Part shown: one piece after another, positions 34,117 through 45,625 of the stretch
Position numbering within the stretch: the stretch's first letter is position 1
Layout: each line of letters opens with the position of its first letter
Assembly (NCBI GenBank): GCA_027627225.1
Contig: JAPFQT010000421.1
Location: 62,001 to 126,000 of the forward strand
Reading direction: 5' to 3'
Length of the DNA stretch: 64,000 nucleotides
DNA from: Congeria kusceri
Lineage: Eukaryota > Mollusca > Bivalvia > Myida > Dreissenidae
Notes under the pieces: model-generated
Seen by the model: only the letters and a program-made list of their open reading frames with translations
The model's database searches: none
Told to the model about the DNA's origin: nothing
Translations under genes and position numbers: made by a program

Positions 34117-34264
34117 TAGAGAATACATGGTTGGTGCCGGGATGGTGAAAGTTTATCGGGTGGGCTTAGAAAATTAAAATAGGGCGGCTATAGCGAGCCC
34201 TATTTTTGTTTTCGGGCCGAACAGGAAAACCTTTCTCCTTCCCGGCACCTACCATTTATTCTAG
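34117..34264. mobile_element. 148-bp imperfect palindrome (fold-back element)
   Basis: Arms TAGAGAATACATGGTTGGTG..CCGGGA and their reverse at 34,240-34,264 are symmetric about CTATAG at 34,188-34,193, where AATAGGGC..GCCCTATT pairs. The outer and inner stems are strong with a looser middle. The whole length is one palindrome with no unique spacer, unlike ordinary MITEs. Confidence 0.7.
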
Positions 34265-37200
34265 TTATCCTGTTTTTTACTCAATGGCATTTTAAAAGCA
34301 CTTTAATTAAAGGCTTACTATATATTTATATGTTTTTATACGAGCTTGCGTTTATGCGTACTACCCAAAAAAATAGTCCACTATTTCTTTATTACCTTTA
34401 TCTTAAAGCAATATTGAAATGTTGAAAACGTCCGATTTGCTGATGTCAGTATGCGATATGAACAAGAAATAGTATATTCGCTTTTGTTTGAATCCAGTTA
34501 TCGATTTTGAACAATTGCATTGCGTAACGGCTACGTCATTCAGTTGAGTTGTAAGTTTACACAGAGTACAAGTCAAACTAGGACGCGAGTATATTCGAAT
34601 TAAATATATATGCAATCGAAATAGAATTTAGTGTTTCTGTGTTTCTAATGCTCGAATTGAAAGGTGGGATTAATCCCAGTTCAATTTTTAGAATGTACTC
34701 GGATGCCTTAATAGGTATGGGTGGAGAACAGCGTGGCCAAAATCACGGTTTAAGTAAATTTATGGAGGTCACGATACACTAAATAAATAAGTGATGTAGG
34801 GCTGTATTCTCTAAATAAATCAACAAGTTTAACTCGAAGACATGTTTTTAGGTTTAGACACTTGCTTTGATATTCTTTTTTGGAGATGTTGTTAGGGTCA
34901 GTATGGGTATGCACAAATAAATCACTGATATGTTTTAAGATTGGAGACTACAGTATGACACTTGCGCTTTTACATTAAATTACATAACGATTGGAATTAG
35001 TATATTGTAACCTGGATGTAGTCTTCGTTCAGTTATAGCCCAATTACGTTTAAATGGAAATTTATGTAAGGGGTTGATTCTTAAACGAATAAACCGTATC
35101 TTTGCTGATCAAAGAATGTATATCCATAAAGAATTGCCCTGAGGCTCTTAAAGTTACATCAAGTGTTTTGAAATGGAATGGAAGGAAGACGTTGTTTACA
35201 CCTTTATTGATTATGCCATGTGCGGATCGACAATTCTTTATGGCAGCTAGAGCCTCTGAAAAACTAGACTAAACGACGTTTTATGAATTAAAAAAAACTC
35301 GGGTGAGTATTAGGTGGTGTATTTCATTTTTATGATGTGTAATTCTGGACAATTTGCTATTCGGCGTGTAGGTATACAATGCTAGCTGGATGAACCCAGC
35401 AAATTCCTGTTGACTGAACATAGGAAAATTTATCCGTCATCCCTTTATTATGTCACTGTTGCAGGTAGAAACAAGATAAAAGCGTCACATTTTGTGCGTC
35501 GTTGTCGCTTACTTAAAGATCTATGTTTGTTGAATTTTATAATACGTTTTTTGTAAACATTTTTATGCACATATATAAATTTGCCTAAGGAGATAAACAC
35601 TTCTGGCAGATCTATGTAATTGATTGAAATGTAGTCCGTTTTATGTTATATTTTGAAAAATTAAATTTGTGTATGTTCACTGTTCCAACAGTGGAAATAT
35701 CATATTTTATTTAACCAATAAAATACCTTATTTCACTGAAAATCATATACTAAATCAAACTCATAATATCCCAATCACAAGATAGATTCTGTATCCATTA
35801 CACAACTGCGGCCTGATTATAGCTAGTGAAGAGGGCTACTCGATGGTATTATTATTTCATGACCAACACTATTGACTAGATTACAATGAAAGTTAAAAAT
35901 AACATGCACATTATTGATTTAAGCAAGTTTTTTTTAGTTCTATGTATTGTTCTTTCTTTTATATGTTTTCTTACGGAATGATTTAACGAGTATAGTAATT
36001 TTGAATTGTATAATTGCGGTAATATTTTTCTATTACTCAACCTATAAACATAGCACTATCTCCCACAAATATTATGCTCAAATGTAAATAGGTCTTAAAT
36101 TAAAATGTTACAGATGACTACAGTAATTCCTAATATGAAATGCTTATGTTTGCTGACGTCGTTTATCTGGTACATACACTCAGAACAAACAGTCGGTTGA
36201 TGAGTACAATCCTTTTGATTGACGCACAATAATATACGACGCATTAGCTTTAACATTGTTTGTTCGCACATTCCGTTCGCAAGCGGAACATTTGAAAGTA
36301 TTCAAATTCAAAGCATTTCTTCATTATCGAAACAAACAGTTTGTCGAGGTGTGGTAAAGTGACGAAAGTATGTCACATAACGTTTTTTTAAAACTGTCAG
36401 CAAGTTTAGTAATACGTCTGGGGGTTAAAAAAAAGAAAGTGCATATACGCAAAAGAGAACACCAATGTGAATTCGTGAACTCGTCTCAGAAATATTTGCT
36501 ATATACAAATGAAAATTATGTAGTATATTAAATACTAATATAATAAGAATCGATTGTCAGTAACGGTATTAAACTGCCTTCATGTACTGGCTGCAACATA
36601 TTATCAGGATCAATTCAGTCACTTATACAAGTATTTTCGTGGTAAATTCCAATTACCCTATCGGAAACGAGCTTACGGGCTTTCGTGGGCTATTCTAGGT
36701 TACTACACACATTCACTAAAACTTCCATCCATTTAAGTTAACCTCACATCAATTGATATACACTAATGTTACATATTTTGCTTCGAAATAGTGTTTTATC
36801 TGCCAGCCTACCTGTCCACCTGCACATGTTAAAGCTTGTGACGTGTTTGTTAATTTGATTAAAGGACAATTGTCCGCTTTGTCATACATTATTATACATA
36901 TATATATATATTATATGTTATAAATTCAACAAAGTAAACAATATGAACAAGCAATATCTTTTACAAAGATTACCGGCTTCTGTTGTAATTTTAAAATAAG
37001 GGACGTAAATTAAACTTCCAGCTTATAAATGCAAAACATGCTGTATTTGTATGTGTTTGTCACTTGTATATACATGAAAAGCAATACAATAGTATTAAAC
37101 TGAACATTTTCAAAACAATGTAACTAAGACTAGATCCAAATGGCATGCAATACTCAGATACTAAATACTAAGTTGCAAAGAATATCGCATATACACATGC

Positions 37201-38027
37201 AATTATGACAATACTAACGTTCATTTTCTGAAATATTTATGTTATATGTTGAGTCACATTTACACGTAAACATTTCTCTACCTTTAGCAAAAGCCTTTAG
37301 CGTGAGGCGGTAGCGGCGTAGGAACCCCCTCTTAAATTGTCCAACATTCGACTCTTATACCGCACAAACACATGCATTTCGTTGCAAATGACGTATTCTT
37401 CAATCACATTATCGTAATAAATCAAACCCGTGCATCGTGTATTATTAATTACCTAATGCTACCATATTTTCTCAGAAATGTTCCTAGCTATTAAAATTAA
37501 TAAATTATATAAAGACTACTTGTGTGTTTTACCACAAAAATATTGGGTGTACTTATTAGCTGACAAATAAACAATGACTAATTCAGGTAGACCTACATAA
37601 ACAGAATGTACATAATTTACATCACTTGATTAGACACCTCTCCACTTTTGTGACCATGTGGAATATAGTGAGTTTTCAATTATAATTCGGACATAAGTTA
37701 CCAACGACGTGTAGATGTGCAGCACGTGCTACATTTTCTCATGTTCGATATTCGAACATATGATCTACCTCAAAAGGCTGCCACGCAAATCAATCGGCCA
37801 GATCGACTTAAACATTCCGTTTCGTTTTAACCATATTTAAGTGATACAAGTGTTTGTCAATGATGACTTTTGTTTTTAACCTTTACCTGTGTAAGAAGGA
37901 TTATTTCGCTTCTTAATTAATACTGCCTTTTCCAAACCTGACAACAACAGCATTCTCATTTTGCCAAATTGAGAATGTATCCCTTTATAAAACGTTGCAT
38001 CATAGTCGTCAAGAAATGTTACAGTGA
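34265..38027. other. AT-rich interval with no recognisable gene
   Basis: Only short unsupported frames are present (for example 36,554-36,736). A perfect TGGGATTAATCCCA palindrome lies at 34,665-34,678. I found no exon with supporting splice sites. Confidence 0.45.
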
Positions 38028-38162
38028 TTTGTGTTGATTTCAGTGAAATATTGTGTTATATTTAATGAATGGTTATAGAAAACTAATTTTCACGAGATGC
38101 GTACTTCAAATTGCAATGACCACGAATGGAATTAAATAAGATTTTACACTGATATCAAAACA
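38028..38162. mobile_element. Fold-back MITE, TTTGTTGAT family, copy 2
   Basis: The left arm TTGTGTTGATTTCAGTG and the right arm (reverse TGTTTTGATATCAGTGTAAA) pair imperfectly, with TGAATGG/CCATTCGTGG inner blocks. It is more diverged than copy 1. Confidence 0.6.
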
Positions 38163-39020
38163 TTTACAAACGTGTGTATGTTTTAAGGAACTGCATTCGC
38201 TTTTTTGTTCCTTTATCCAATTAAAAGTACTTTAATGGATGCCTTCATCATTCCTTGCACATTAAGACATAAATGTCCACGTTATAATAACAAGGGCCAA
38301 TTTTACATGTGCTAAATGTTTAGACAGACCATTGAAATACTAAGGTGGCGATATATGACTGCGACACTTGTACAATAAAAAGCGAGTGACACAAGAAAAC
38401 ACTTTACTATTTTGTTGTGACTTATTGTTTTAAATCTGAGCTTACCAGTTTCATTTATAGGTGTTTTCATTTTTTAAATTAAATACTATTATACTTTTTT
38501 AATTTGTCTAACAATTATTCAATATAAATACCGACACAATTTAATTATTGAATTATTACATACGCTGAACATGAAATAATTATTTTTGCGTGCTAAATGG
38601 CGTTTCACGTTATAACTCCCTCAGGTCCAGGCAAGTTCTCAATGGTGAACACCTGTTTCCTATGAAAGTCAACTTTTAGCATTCAGCAAATGTTTCGCCA
38701 TTGTTTATGGTCCAGGAGCCACGCGTCTACAGTAATCCCTTTGTCATGTTTACTAGAAAACGGATGGACATCCTAGAATATAATAATTACAAGATGATCA
38801 GTAAAGGTGTCGCATAAGTCAAAATCGTGAGGATTGACACTTTAATGAATAAACACTTTACACTTACTGTTTACAAGAAAACCAATGACGAAAATTATCA
38901 CCTCACGCAAGAGATTATCTACTAGATTTACATATCTTATTCCGTTATCATTTAACTCCATGGATATCTAAAACGCGTTGAAATTAAGCAAACGCTTTGT
39001 ATATCAGTTGACACATTTGA

Positions 39021-39515
39021 TGTAATAAGTGTTCCGTGTTTAGTACCAAAATACCACATAGTTACCAGTACTTCAGTAAACATCGTATAAGTAATTATGT
39101 AACTACCGATTTGATTCGATATTTGTTTACACAGAATTGCCCGATTGATCAGGTAATATGCATAAAACTTCAGAAAGACTGCATGCATACAATAATTAAA
39201 GTATGGCTAATTCAAAGGTTCAGCACGATAGTATTAAAATCAAGGAACATTTCAAAAAAAACTTTTCAGCATCAAAATTGCTTACACTTCCAATGCAACA
39301 ATTTATCTGAGCTAAGCGCACAGACCAATTATGATAGCAATGACCAACTCAAAAGTATGGATAGCCCTCTCAATTTTATTTTCTCAAGACGCAGCAACAA
39401 CGTGTCGACAATTAACATCTCCAAAATATTAGAGACCACTCAATTCACATTGAGCACCATTTATTTTCCTGATGGTTCGCGTTTTATAAATGCATGTTAT
39501 ATACTTGATTTGTAA
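39021..39515 (+). CDS. Uncharacterised open frame, 160 codons
   Basis: The frame is open from 39,021 to a TAA at 39,513-39,515 in AT-rich DNA, where stops are frequent, so its length is notable. The N-terminal codons include no early ATG (the codon at 39,036 is GTG), and the first ATG is about 50 codons in. Composition is rich in Ser, Asn, Ile and Lys. No domain, signal peptide or repeat is recognised. It could be an exon, a decayed mobile-element gene or a chance frame. Confidence 0.2.
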   Translation, partial: CNKCSVFSTKIPHSYQYFSKHRISNYVTTDLIRYLFTQNCPIDQVICIKLQKDCMHTIIKVWLIQRFSTIVLKSRNISKKTFQHQNCLHFQCNNLSELSAQTNYDSNDQLKSMDSPLNFIFSRRSNNVSTINISKILETTQFTLSTIYFPDGSRFINACYILDL

Positions 39516-39888
39516 AAAATAAATTATATGAAACAAAAACATAAAAGAATGTTACTAAAAAATATATTAAAAAAACAACATGCAAGACATTACTACTATC
39601 TTTAATTTAGTGACTTTTTGCAGTGTTATATAAAAATACAATATTACATTCTTAATTCCCGATGTTACCCCAACTGAATTTATATGATTTTATCATGTTT
39701 ACCGTTTGATTATATATAAGTTTTTTGAAGCAACAAAAAGGTGAAAATGTCCAATTTCTGACTCAACATTCAAAATTATTATCTTATTTTCTGTCTCGGA
39801 AATGTGTTTAACTGGTTAATAACCTACGTTAGAAACATTTGATTTGCTGAACAATGTTTGTTGCAAAACCACTCATCCTCCAGGTTGT

Positions 39889-39955
39889 AAATAAAACATT
39901 GTTTGTTTCCCCTCCAGAGACCCATGTTTCATAATTATTAGTGAGTAGGTAGCAA
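39889..39955 (-). repeat. Dispersed short repeat, GGGGAAACAAACAAT family, copy 2
   Basis: The reverse complement contains CATGGGTCTCTGGAGGGG and AAACAAACAATGTTTTATTT, matching 27,661-27,727. A third partial copy with GGGAAACAACCAATATTTC lies at about 40,275. Confidence 0.5.
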
Positions 39956-40425
39956 ACAAATGTTTGTTTTCTTGAAAAAAAGGCTTGGCACATTATAACC
40001 AGTTAACATTTTGACAGAAGAAAAACAACATGCAAAGTATGTACATTGAATCAAAGTTAACCATGTTTTGTTTTATTTGACAAGAAAAACACAAAAATTA
40101 CAATTACTTTCAAACAAAGACCAAAAGCATCTGTTAAAAATACATTTCTTACTTATGACAAATAGTTAAAGATTCGTTCCCACAATTTTTTCTCCAAATC
40201 AATAAAATATTTTTGACATAGTTCAAAATAATATTTTGGATAGGAACGATTTTGACGGGTAGGTAGTGGAAGGGAAACAACCAATATTTCTTTTACGCCC
40301 CAATAAAACTGTTTATAACTATAACCGTTATTTTACAAGCGGCAAATCGTGGCGACGCGGAATAAGTTCGTGTATTTTTCGTATACATTAGGCGAGCTGC
40401 ACAATACTATACATAAGATACTAGG

Positions 40426-40960
40426 ATACTAATACTTTTTTCGAAGAAGCTTGAATATAAAATAAATACGGTACATTACGACGAGCTAGGTAATTATATT
40501 ATTTTAGACCTAAACGTTGGCGAGACCAGACTCTCCGTCGCCTCTATCTATGGGCCAAATTCTGACAGTCCAGACTTCTTTATGAACGTTTTTCGTATAC
40601 TAGACGAACTTGCAAATGATTCATATGTTATTTGTGGTGATTTTAATTTAGTCTTAGACCCGGTCTTAGATTATCATAACTATAAAACAATAAATAATAA
40701 AAATGCAAGAATGTGTGTATGAAAACATATTGAAGAGTATGACACGGCTGATCCTTTCAGAATTATGTATCCTGATACTAGGCGATATACTTGGCGAAGA
40801 ACCAATCCCATACAGCAAGCCCGTCTTGACTTTTTTCTTGTATCGACAATTTTATTGCCATATGTCCATGATGCCAAAATAACTCCTAGCTACCAATCGG
40901 ATCATTCTATTGTAATGACAACCTTTAAATTCAATAATTTTACACATGGCAAGGGGCTAT
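40426..40960 (+). pseudogene. Endonuclease domain, 5'-truncated
   Basis: Readable blocks in one frame are ILFSKKLEYK, SVASIYGPN, VICGDFNLVLDP (catalytic Asp/Asn), YTWRR with ARLDFFLVS, and SDHSIV (catalytic Asp/His). They are the second half of an APE-type nuclease in the usual order. A TGA near 40,720 interrupts the frame after the GDFN block. The N-terminal catalytic Asn/Glu part is missing. Confidence 0.85.
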
Positions 40961-42220
40961 GGAAATATAATAATAACCTTTTACGTGATATAAACTACAT
41001 AAATACAATAAATAACAAAATAAAAGAAATTAAAAAACAATACATGCTACCTGTATACAACCTCGATAATGTCGATTCAGTATTAGACCAAGATATCCAA
41101 TTCACATTAGATGATCAACTATTTCTGGACACGTTATTAATGGAAATTAGAGGCAAAGCCATTTCGTATAGTTCATACATATCAAAGTCCCGTAATAATC
41201 GCGAAATGCATTTAAAACTTGAAATTGAAAAACAAGAAGAAACTTTCTCCGAGAATAACTTACAAAATTTGTCTGAATTAAAGGAAGAACTTAAAAAAAT
41301 CCAAGATGAAAAATTAAGGGGGGCTATGATAAGATCGCGACCGGAATGGATACAGTATGGCGAAAAACCTTCTAAACTATTCTGTAATCTCGAAAAGTAC
41401 AACTATACAACAAAAACTATAAATAGTTTAATTAATGATGAAGGAATACTTATTGATAAACAAGGCGACATTTTAAAAGAAACGGCCTTATTTTATAAAA
41501 CCTTATACCAAAACACAGATTGTATCGACATTGATTATGATCTTAATAACTATATTACGGGTATGGAAATACCGAAACTATCGAAAAAACAATCTAAAAC
41601 ATTAGAAGGGCCAATCACACTTAACGAGGCATCGGCAGTTTTGAAAAACATGGCAAATAATAAAAGCCCCGGATCGTCCGGTTTTACAATAGATTTTTTT
41701 AAAGCTTTTTGGCCGAAATTAGGCACTTTTGTTTGTAGATCTTTAAATCACGCCTTTACAAGTGGTACGTTGTCTGTAACCCAGACTCAGGGAATAATAA
41801 CTTGTATACCAAAAGGTGATAAGCCTAGGCAATTTTTAAGAAATTGGCGCCCAATCACGTTGCTTAATACTGTTTACAAAATTGGTTCTGGTTGTATTGC
41901 AACAAGGTTAAAACGTTACATTGATACATTAATAAACACCGATCAAACTGGATTTATTAAGGGCAGATTTATAGGGGAAAACACGAGACTTATTTACGAC
42001 ATATTAAACTATACTGATGAAAATGACATTCCAGGTCTCCTTCTACTGATTGACTTCGAAAAGGCATTCGATTCTTTGTCGTGGTCATTCATAAACAAAA
42101 CACTATCGTGGTTCAGTTTTGGTCCAGATATTATAACATGGTTTAATGTTTTGTATAAAGATGGAATTTCAGCTGTGACACAGTGTGGTTTACTTTCAGA
42201 CAACGTGGATGCCGACAAGG
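40765..42220 (+). pseudogene. Reverse transcriptase, N-terminal and palm part
   Basis: The long open frame joins the end of the endonuclease to the polymerase. It contains a coiled, Lys/Glu-rich linker (about 41,170-41,330), SPGSSGFTIDFFKAFW, IITCIPKGDK, NWRPITLLNTVYKI, DQTGFIKGRF and LLLIDFEKAFDSLSW with the first catalytic Asp near 42,050. About 42,205, just before the R-G-C-R-Q-G-D-P block, the reading shifts frame. The nominal end of this frame at 42,312 lies beyond that shift and is not native. Confidence 0.9.
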
Positions 42221-43304
42221 CGATCCCCTCAGTTGTTATATATTTATATTATGCGCTGAAATATTATCCATTAAACTTAGGTCTAACCCCAAAATTAAAG
42301 GAATTAAAATAGGTAATACTGAAAACAAGTTGTCTCAATTTGCTGACGACACTTCTATACTCCTGGATGGCTCCGCAGAATCTCTTAATGAAACGCTTGA
42401 TGTATTGTCACTTTTTACAATGTTGTCAGGTTTAAAAGTAAACTTTGATAAAACCAAAGTAGTTTGGATAGGAAAGCACAAGTTCAGTTCTGAAAGCATT
42501 AAAACACGATGGAAGTTAAAATGGAACCAGCAAACCTTTGATATGCTTGGCCTAACATTTCATATTGATCTTAAAAAGATGTTGGAACTTAATTTTACGG
42601 AGAAATTATCAAAAGTTAAAACAGTATTAAAAAACTGGTCAAGAAGGATACTAACGCCTATTGGCCGAATACAAGTGATAAAAACAATAGCTCTGCCAAT
42701 ACTCAATCATCTGTTTGTTTCGCTTCCAAATCCGTCAAACACAATATTAACGGAGTTAAATGACCTATTTTTCAACTTTGTTTGGAATGGTAGATCAAAA
42801 GTTAACAAAAATGTTATCACAAAGGAATATGCTGAGGGAGGTCTAAATATGATAAATCTATGCTCTTTCATAAGCTCCTTAAAATGTTCTTGGATTCGTA
42901 GAATTGTCACCGGAAATGGTAAATGGATTAGTGTTGCACAAACAATGATAGACTTTGATAAATTATATAACTGTGGTCTACATTATCCTGAGAACTTAAT
43001 CAATAGAATACAAAACAATTTTTGGAAAGACACATTAAAATCCTTTGTTGAGTTCTGCAAAGCGGAACAATTAAATACAAAATACATACTACAAAATCCA
43101 ATTTTTTATAATCCGAATATTATGATTGGTAATAAAAGTATATTTTTCAAATCTTGGTTTGAAAAAGGTGTTCACTTTATTGGGGATTTGGTCAGCAACA
43201 AAGAATTACTTACATTTTATAGCTATGAAGACTTCTATAAATTGTATAATTTCAATCCAAACTACTTGCTTTATATAGGTATTGTTAATACTTTAACAAA
43301 ATAA
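42183..43304 (+). pseudogene. Reverse transcriptase, catalytic and thumb part
   Basis: After the frameshift the frame carries QRGCRQGDPLSCYIFILCAE, QFADDTSILLDG (the F-A-D-D active site, near 42,340), GLKVNFDKTK and a RILTPIGRIQVIKTIALP block, all in correct order for L1-type enzymes. It ends at a TAA at 43,302 caused by a second frameshift in an A/T run, because the same protein resumes one frame over at about 43,300. Confidence 0.9.
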
Positions 43305-43305
43305 T

Positions 43306-43971
43306 TTAAAAACCTGTAGCTCGTTTGAATCTATTTTTTGTAAACCGTTTGTTCCAATATCGTTACAGTCTATTTTAAAAAACACAAAAGGAACTCGGCC
43401 TATGTATGATGTATTAAAAAAGAATAAAATCTTACCAGTCTGTATATCGAAATGGTCGACCACCTTTAACGATATCAATATAGAAGACTGGAAACATATT
43501 TTTGAAATGCCTTTTTGTATTACCAAAGATTCAAATTTACAGTGGTTACAATATAGAATTATACACAGAATTCTAGGTACCAATTCGTTCTTATTTAAAA
43601 TCCATTACACAAATTCGGCCAACTGCTCTTTTTGTCAAAATATGTGCGAAACAATTGAGCATATCTTTTGGGAATGTAATCATGTTCAAAGATTAATAAC
43701 AGAACTACTTGGCCAATTTGAAAGTATCGCAGATCTTATTAACCCGTCTTCTTTTATTTTGGGTCATAAAAATCAAAATGACCCTTTGAACCTAATTTTT
43801 CTTTTCACTAAAATGTTCATTTATAATTGTAAAATGAACAAAACCATTCCTACATCAAATACGGCAAAGGCATATTTTGCTCTACACTATAATGTACTAA
43901 ATGAAATAAATTACTTTCATACTTCAAGTGATAATAACAAATGGGGCATATGTTTACCTCTTTTTTGTTAG
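43306..43971 (+). pseudogene. C-terminal zinc-finger domain (zf-RVT-like)
   Basis: The resumed frame reads through KGTRPMYDVLKKNK, then QYRIIHRILGTNSFLFK and CSFCQNMCETIEHIFWEC, a C-x2-C-xn-H-x4-C finger typical of the end of L1/Tx1 ORF2 proteins. It terminates at 43,969-43,971, followed by a 3' UTR and poly-A. Confidence 0.85.
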
Positions 43972-44439
43972 AACAAAAATACTGTGCTATTAGGTGACTG
44001 TTAATAATAAAGTTGTTGTTTGTAAAATAAAATGTTTATACATATATAGGTATTGGTTTTTCGTGGAGCACTTGGTAGCATTACACATTATAAATGACGT
44101 ATGTATATACATGCATCTAATGTACTTTTGTACGGTGTGGAGGGGGATGCCCTCGACCCCCACACACCTATTGACGAGGAAAATAAAATATACGGAACAA
44201 AAAAAAAAAAAAAACTTTTTTCTAGATTCGTAGTATTAAAATATAAGCAATAAATCCAATTTTGAACTGTTTAAAAACCATTTTGATTTTCTTGATCGTA
44301 ATGCATTAATTTATGTGTTATCTCTAAATCAAACATATAATATATGCTTTTAACTAGACCTATCACTTCATTTGACCTCACTCACCTCGCACATCTTCTC
44401 ATGGTGGTAAGCACTTGTTCCAAGGTATAGCCGAATCCC

Positions 44440-45625
44440 TTTTTGTAAATACAATATATGGCCCGGACACAAATATCATTCCCTATATGTACACTTTGGA
44501 CTTCTGAATGTGACCTTGACCTTAAAGCTACAGGCCAGTGTCTTGCGCGCAACATACGATCTCACAATGGTTATCATTTCTACTCAGGCACTTGAAAATT
44601 CCTCTATTTCAGAAAATAGTATGCACGGGACAAATACTTAGACCTTAAACAGTGTCATTGACCTTTGACAGACAGGCATAAGTCATGTACGCGACACATC
44701 GTCTGGTCATGGGGAATAAATTATCTGAAGTTTTATTAAAATCCTTCTAGGCATTAAGAACAAAATATTTGACAATTTACTTAAAATTGTGACCTTTGCC
44801 TATGATACAAGCATGTGTCATGTACGCAACACATTCAATTTGACTGTCGTAAACTCAAGCAATTTTAAAATTCTTCGATGCATTAAAACGTTAGGGCGTG
44901 GAAACGATTTACAACTATTCAAACTTTGACTTTGAATTGTGATTACTTTTGACAGACAAGCATAGGTCACATACATGACAAATCGTATGGTCATGGGGAA
45001 CACTAATCTGGATAAATATGTAAAACCTTCTAGGCATTACAAAGTTATGGAGCGGAAATGAAAAAACAACTAATCGACAGTTGACATTGTATTGTGACCT
45101 TCACCTTTGACAGTCAAGCCTGAGATCTCATGCGACTCATCGTCTTGTCATTAGGAATCTTAAACCTGATATTATGTTTTATCCTTTTAGACATTAAAAA
45201 AAATATTGAGATGAAAAAACATACCAGGATTTGACATTGACCTTGAAGTTTGACCTTGACATTTTGACAGAAAAGCATGGATGAAAAACGCAACATTTCG
45301 TCTTGTCATTGGAATAAAAATAATCTGAGGTTGTATTAAAATCCATCTAGGCAATACGAAGTTATGGAGTAAAAAATAAAAAATACAAGTATTTCAACTT
45401 TGACATTGAATTGTGACATTGAATTCTGACTGACGAAAATAGGTCATGTTTGCGACGCAAACACTGGTTATGGGGAATACTAATCTGAAGTTATATTAAA
45501 ATCCTTCCAGGCATTTGGCAGTTAAGGAGTGAAAATGAAATATGGACGGACTGACAGACTGACGGACGTACAGACGAACGGACCAACAGGCGCGATTCCT
45601 ATATAGTCCCCACTTTTTTCAATAA
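44440..45625. repeat. ~150-bp tandem repeat family with TGACCTT motifs
   Basis: About seven diverged units are aligned by GTCATGTACGCGACACATCG-like blocks near 44,683, 44,816, 44,967, 45,122, 45,286 and 45,446, and by TTAAAATCCTTCTAGGCATT blocks. Each unit carries TGACCTTGACCTTTGACAG-like strings. The array ends in a GACGGAC-rich stretch (45,545-45,600). Confidence 0.8.

Larger units (their letters stand above)
40420..44217 (+). mobile_element. L1/Tx1-like non-LTR retrotransposon, near complete ORF2
   Basis: A 3.8-kb plus-strand element comprises a 5'-truncated APE endonuclease, a full-length reverse transcriptase region, a C-terminal zinc finger and a poly-A run at about 44,200-44,215. Poly-A, the zf-RVT-like end and sequence blocks fit the L1/Tx1 group. 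Damage is limited to one early TGA and two frameshifts, so it is much younger than the CR1-like copy at 3-6 kb. ORF1 and the nuclease N-terminus are absent, which points to 5' truncation. A reliable target-site duplication was not found. Confidence 0.88.

Noticed and set aside
40434..44226. ACTTTTTTC as a target-site duplication of the L1/Tx1-like element
   Set aside because: The 5' match lies inside what reads as conserved endonuclease sequence (LFSKK) and the string is mostly T, so it is probably chance.
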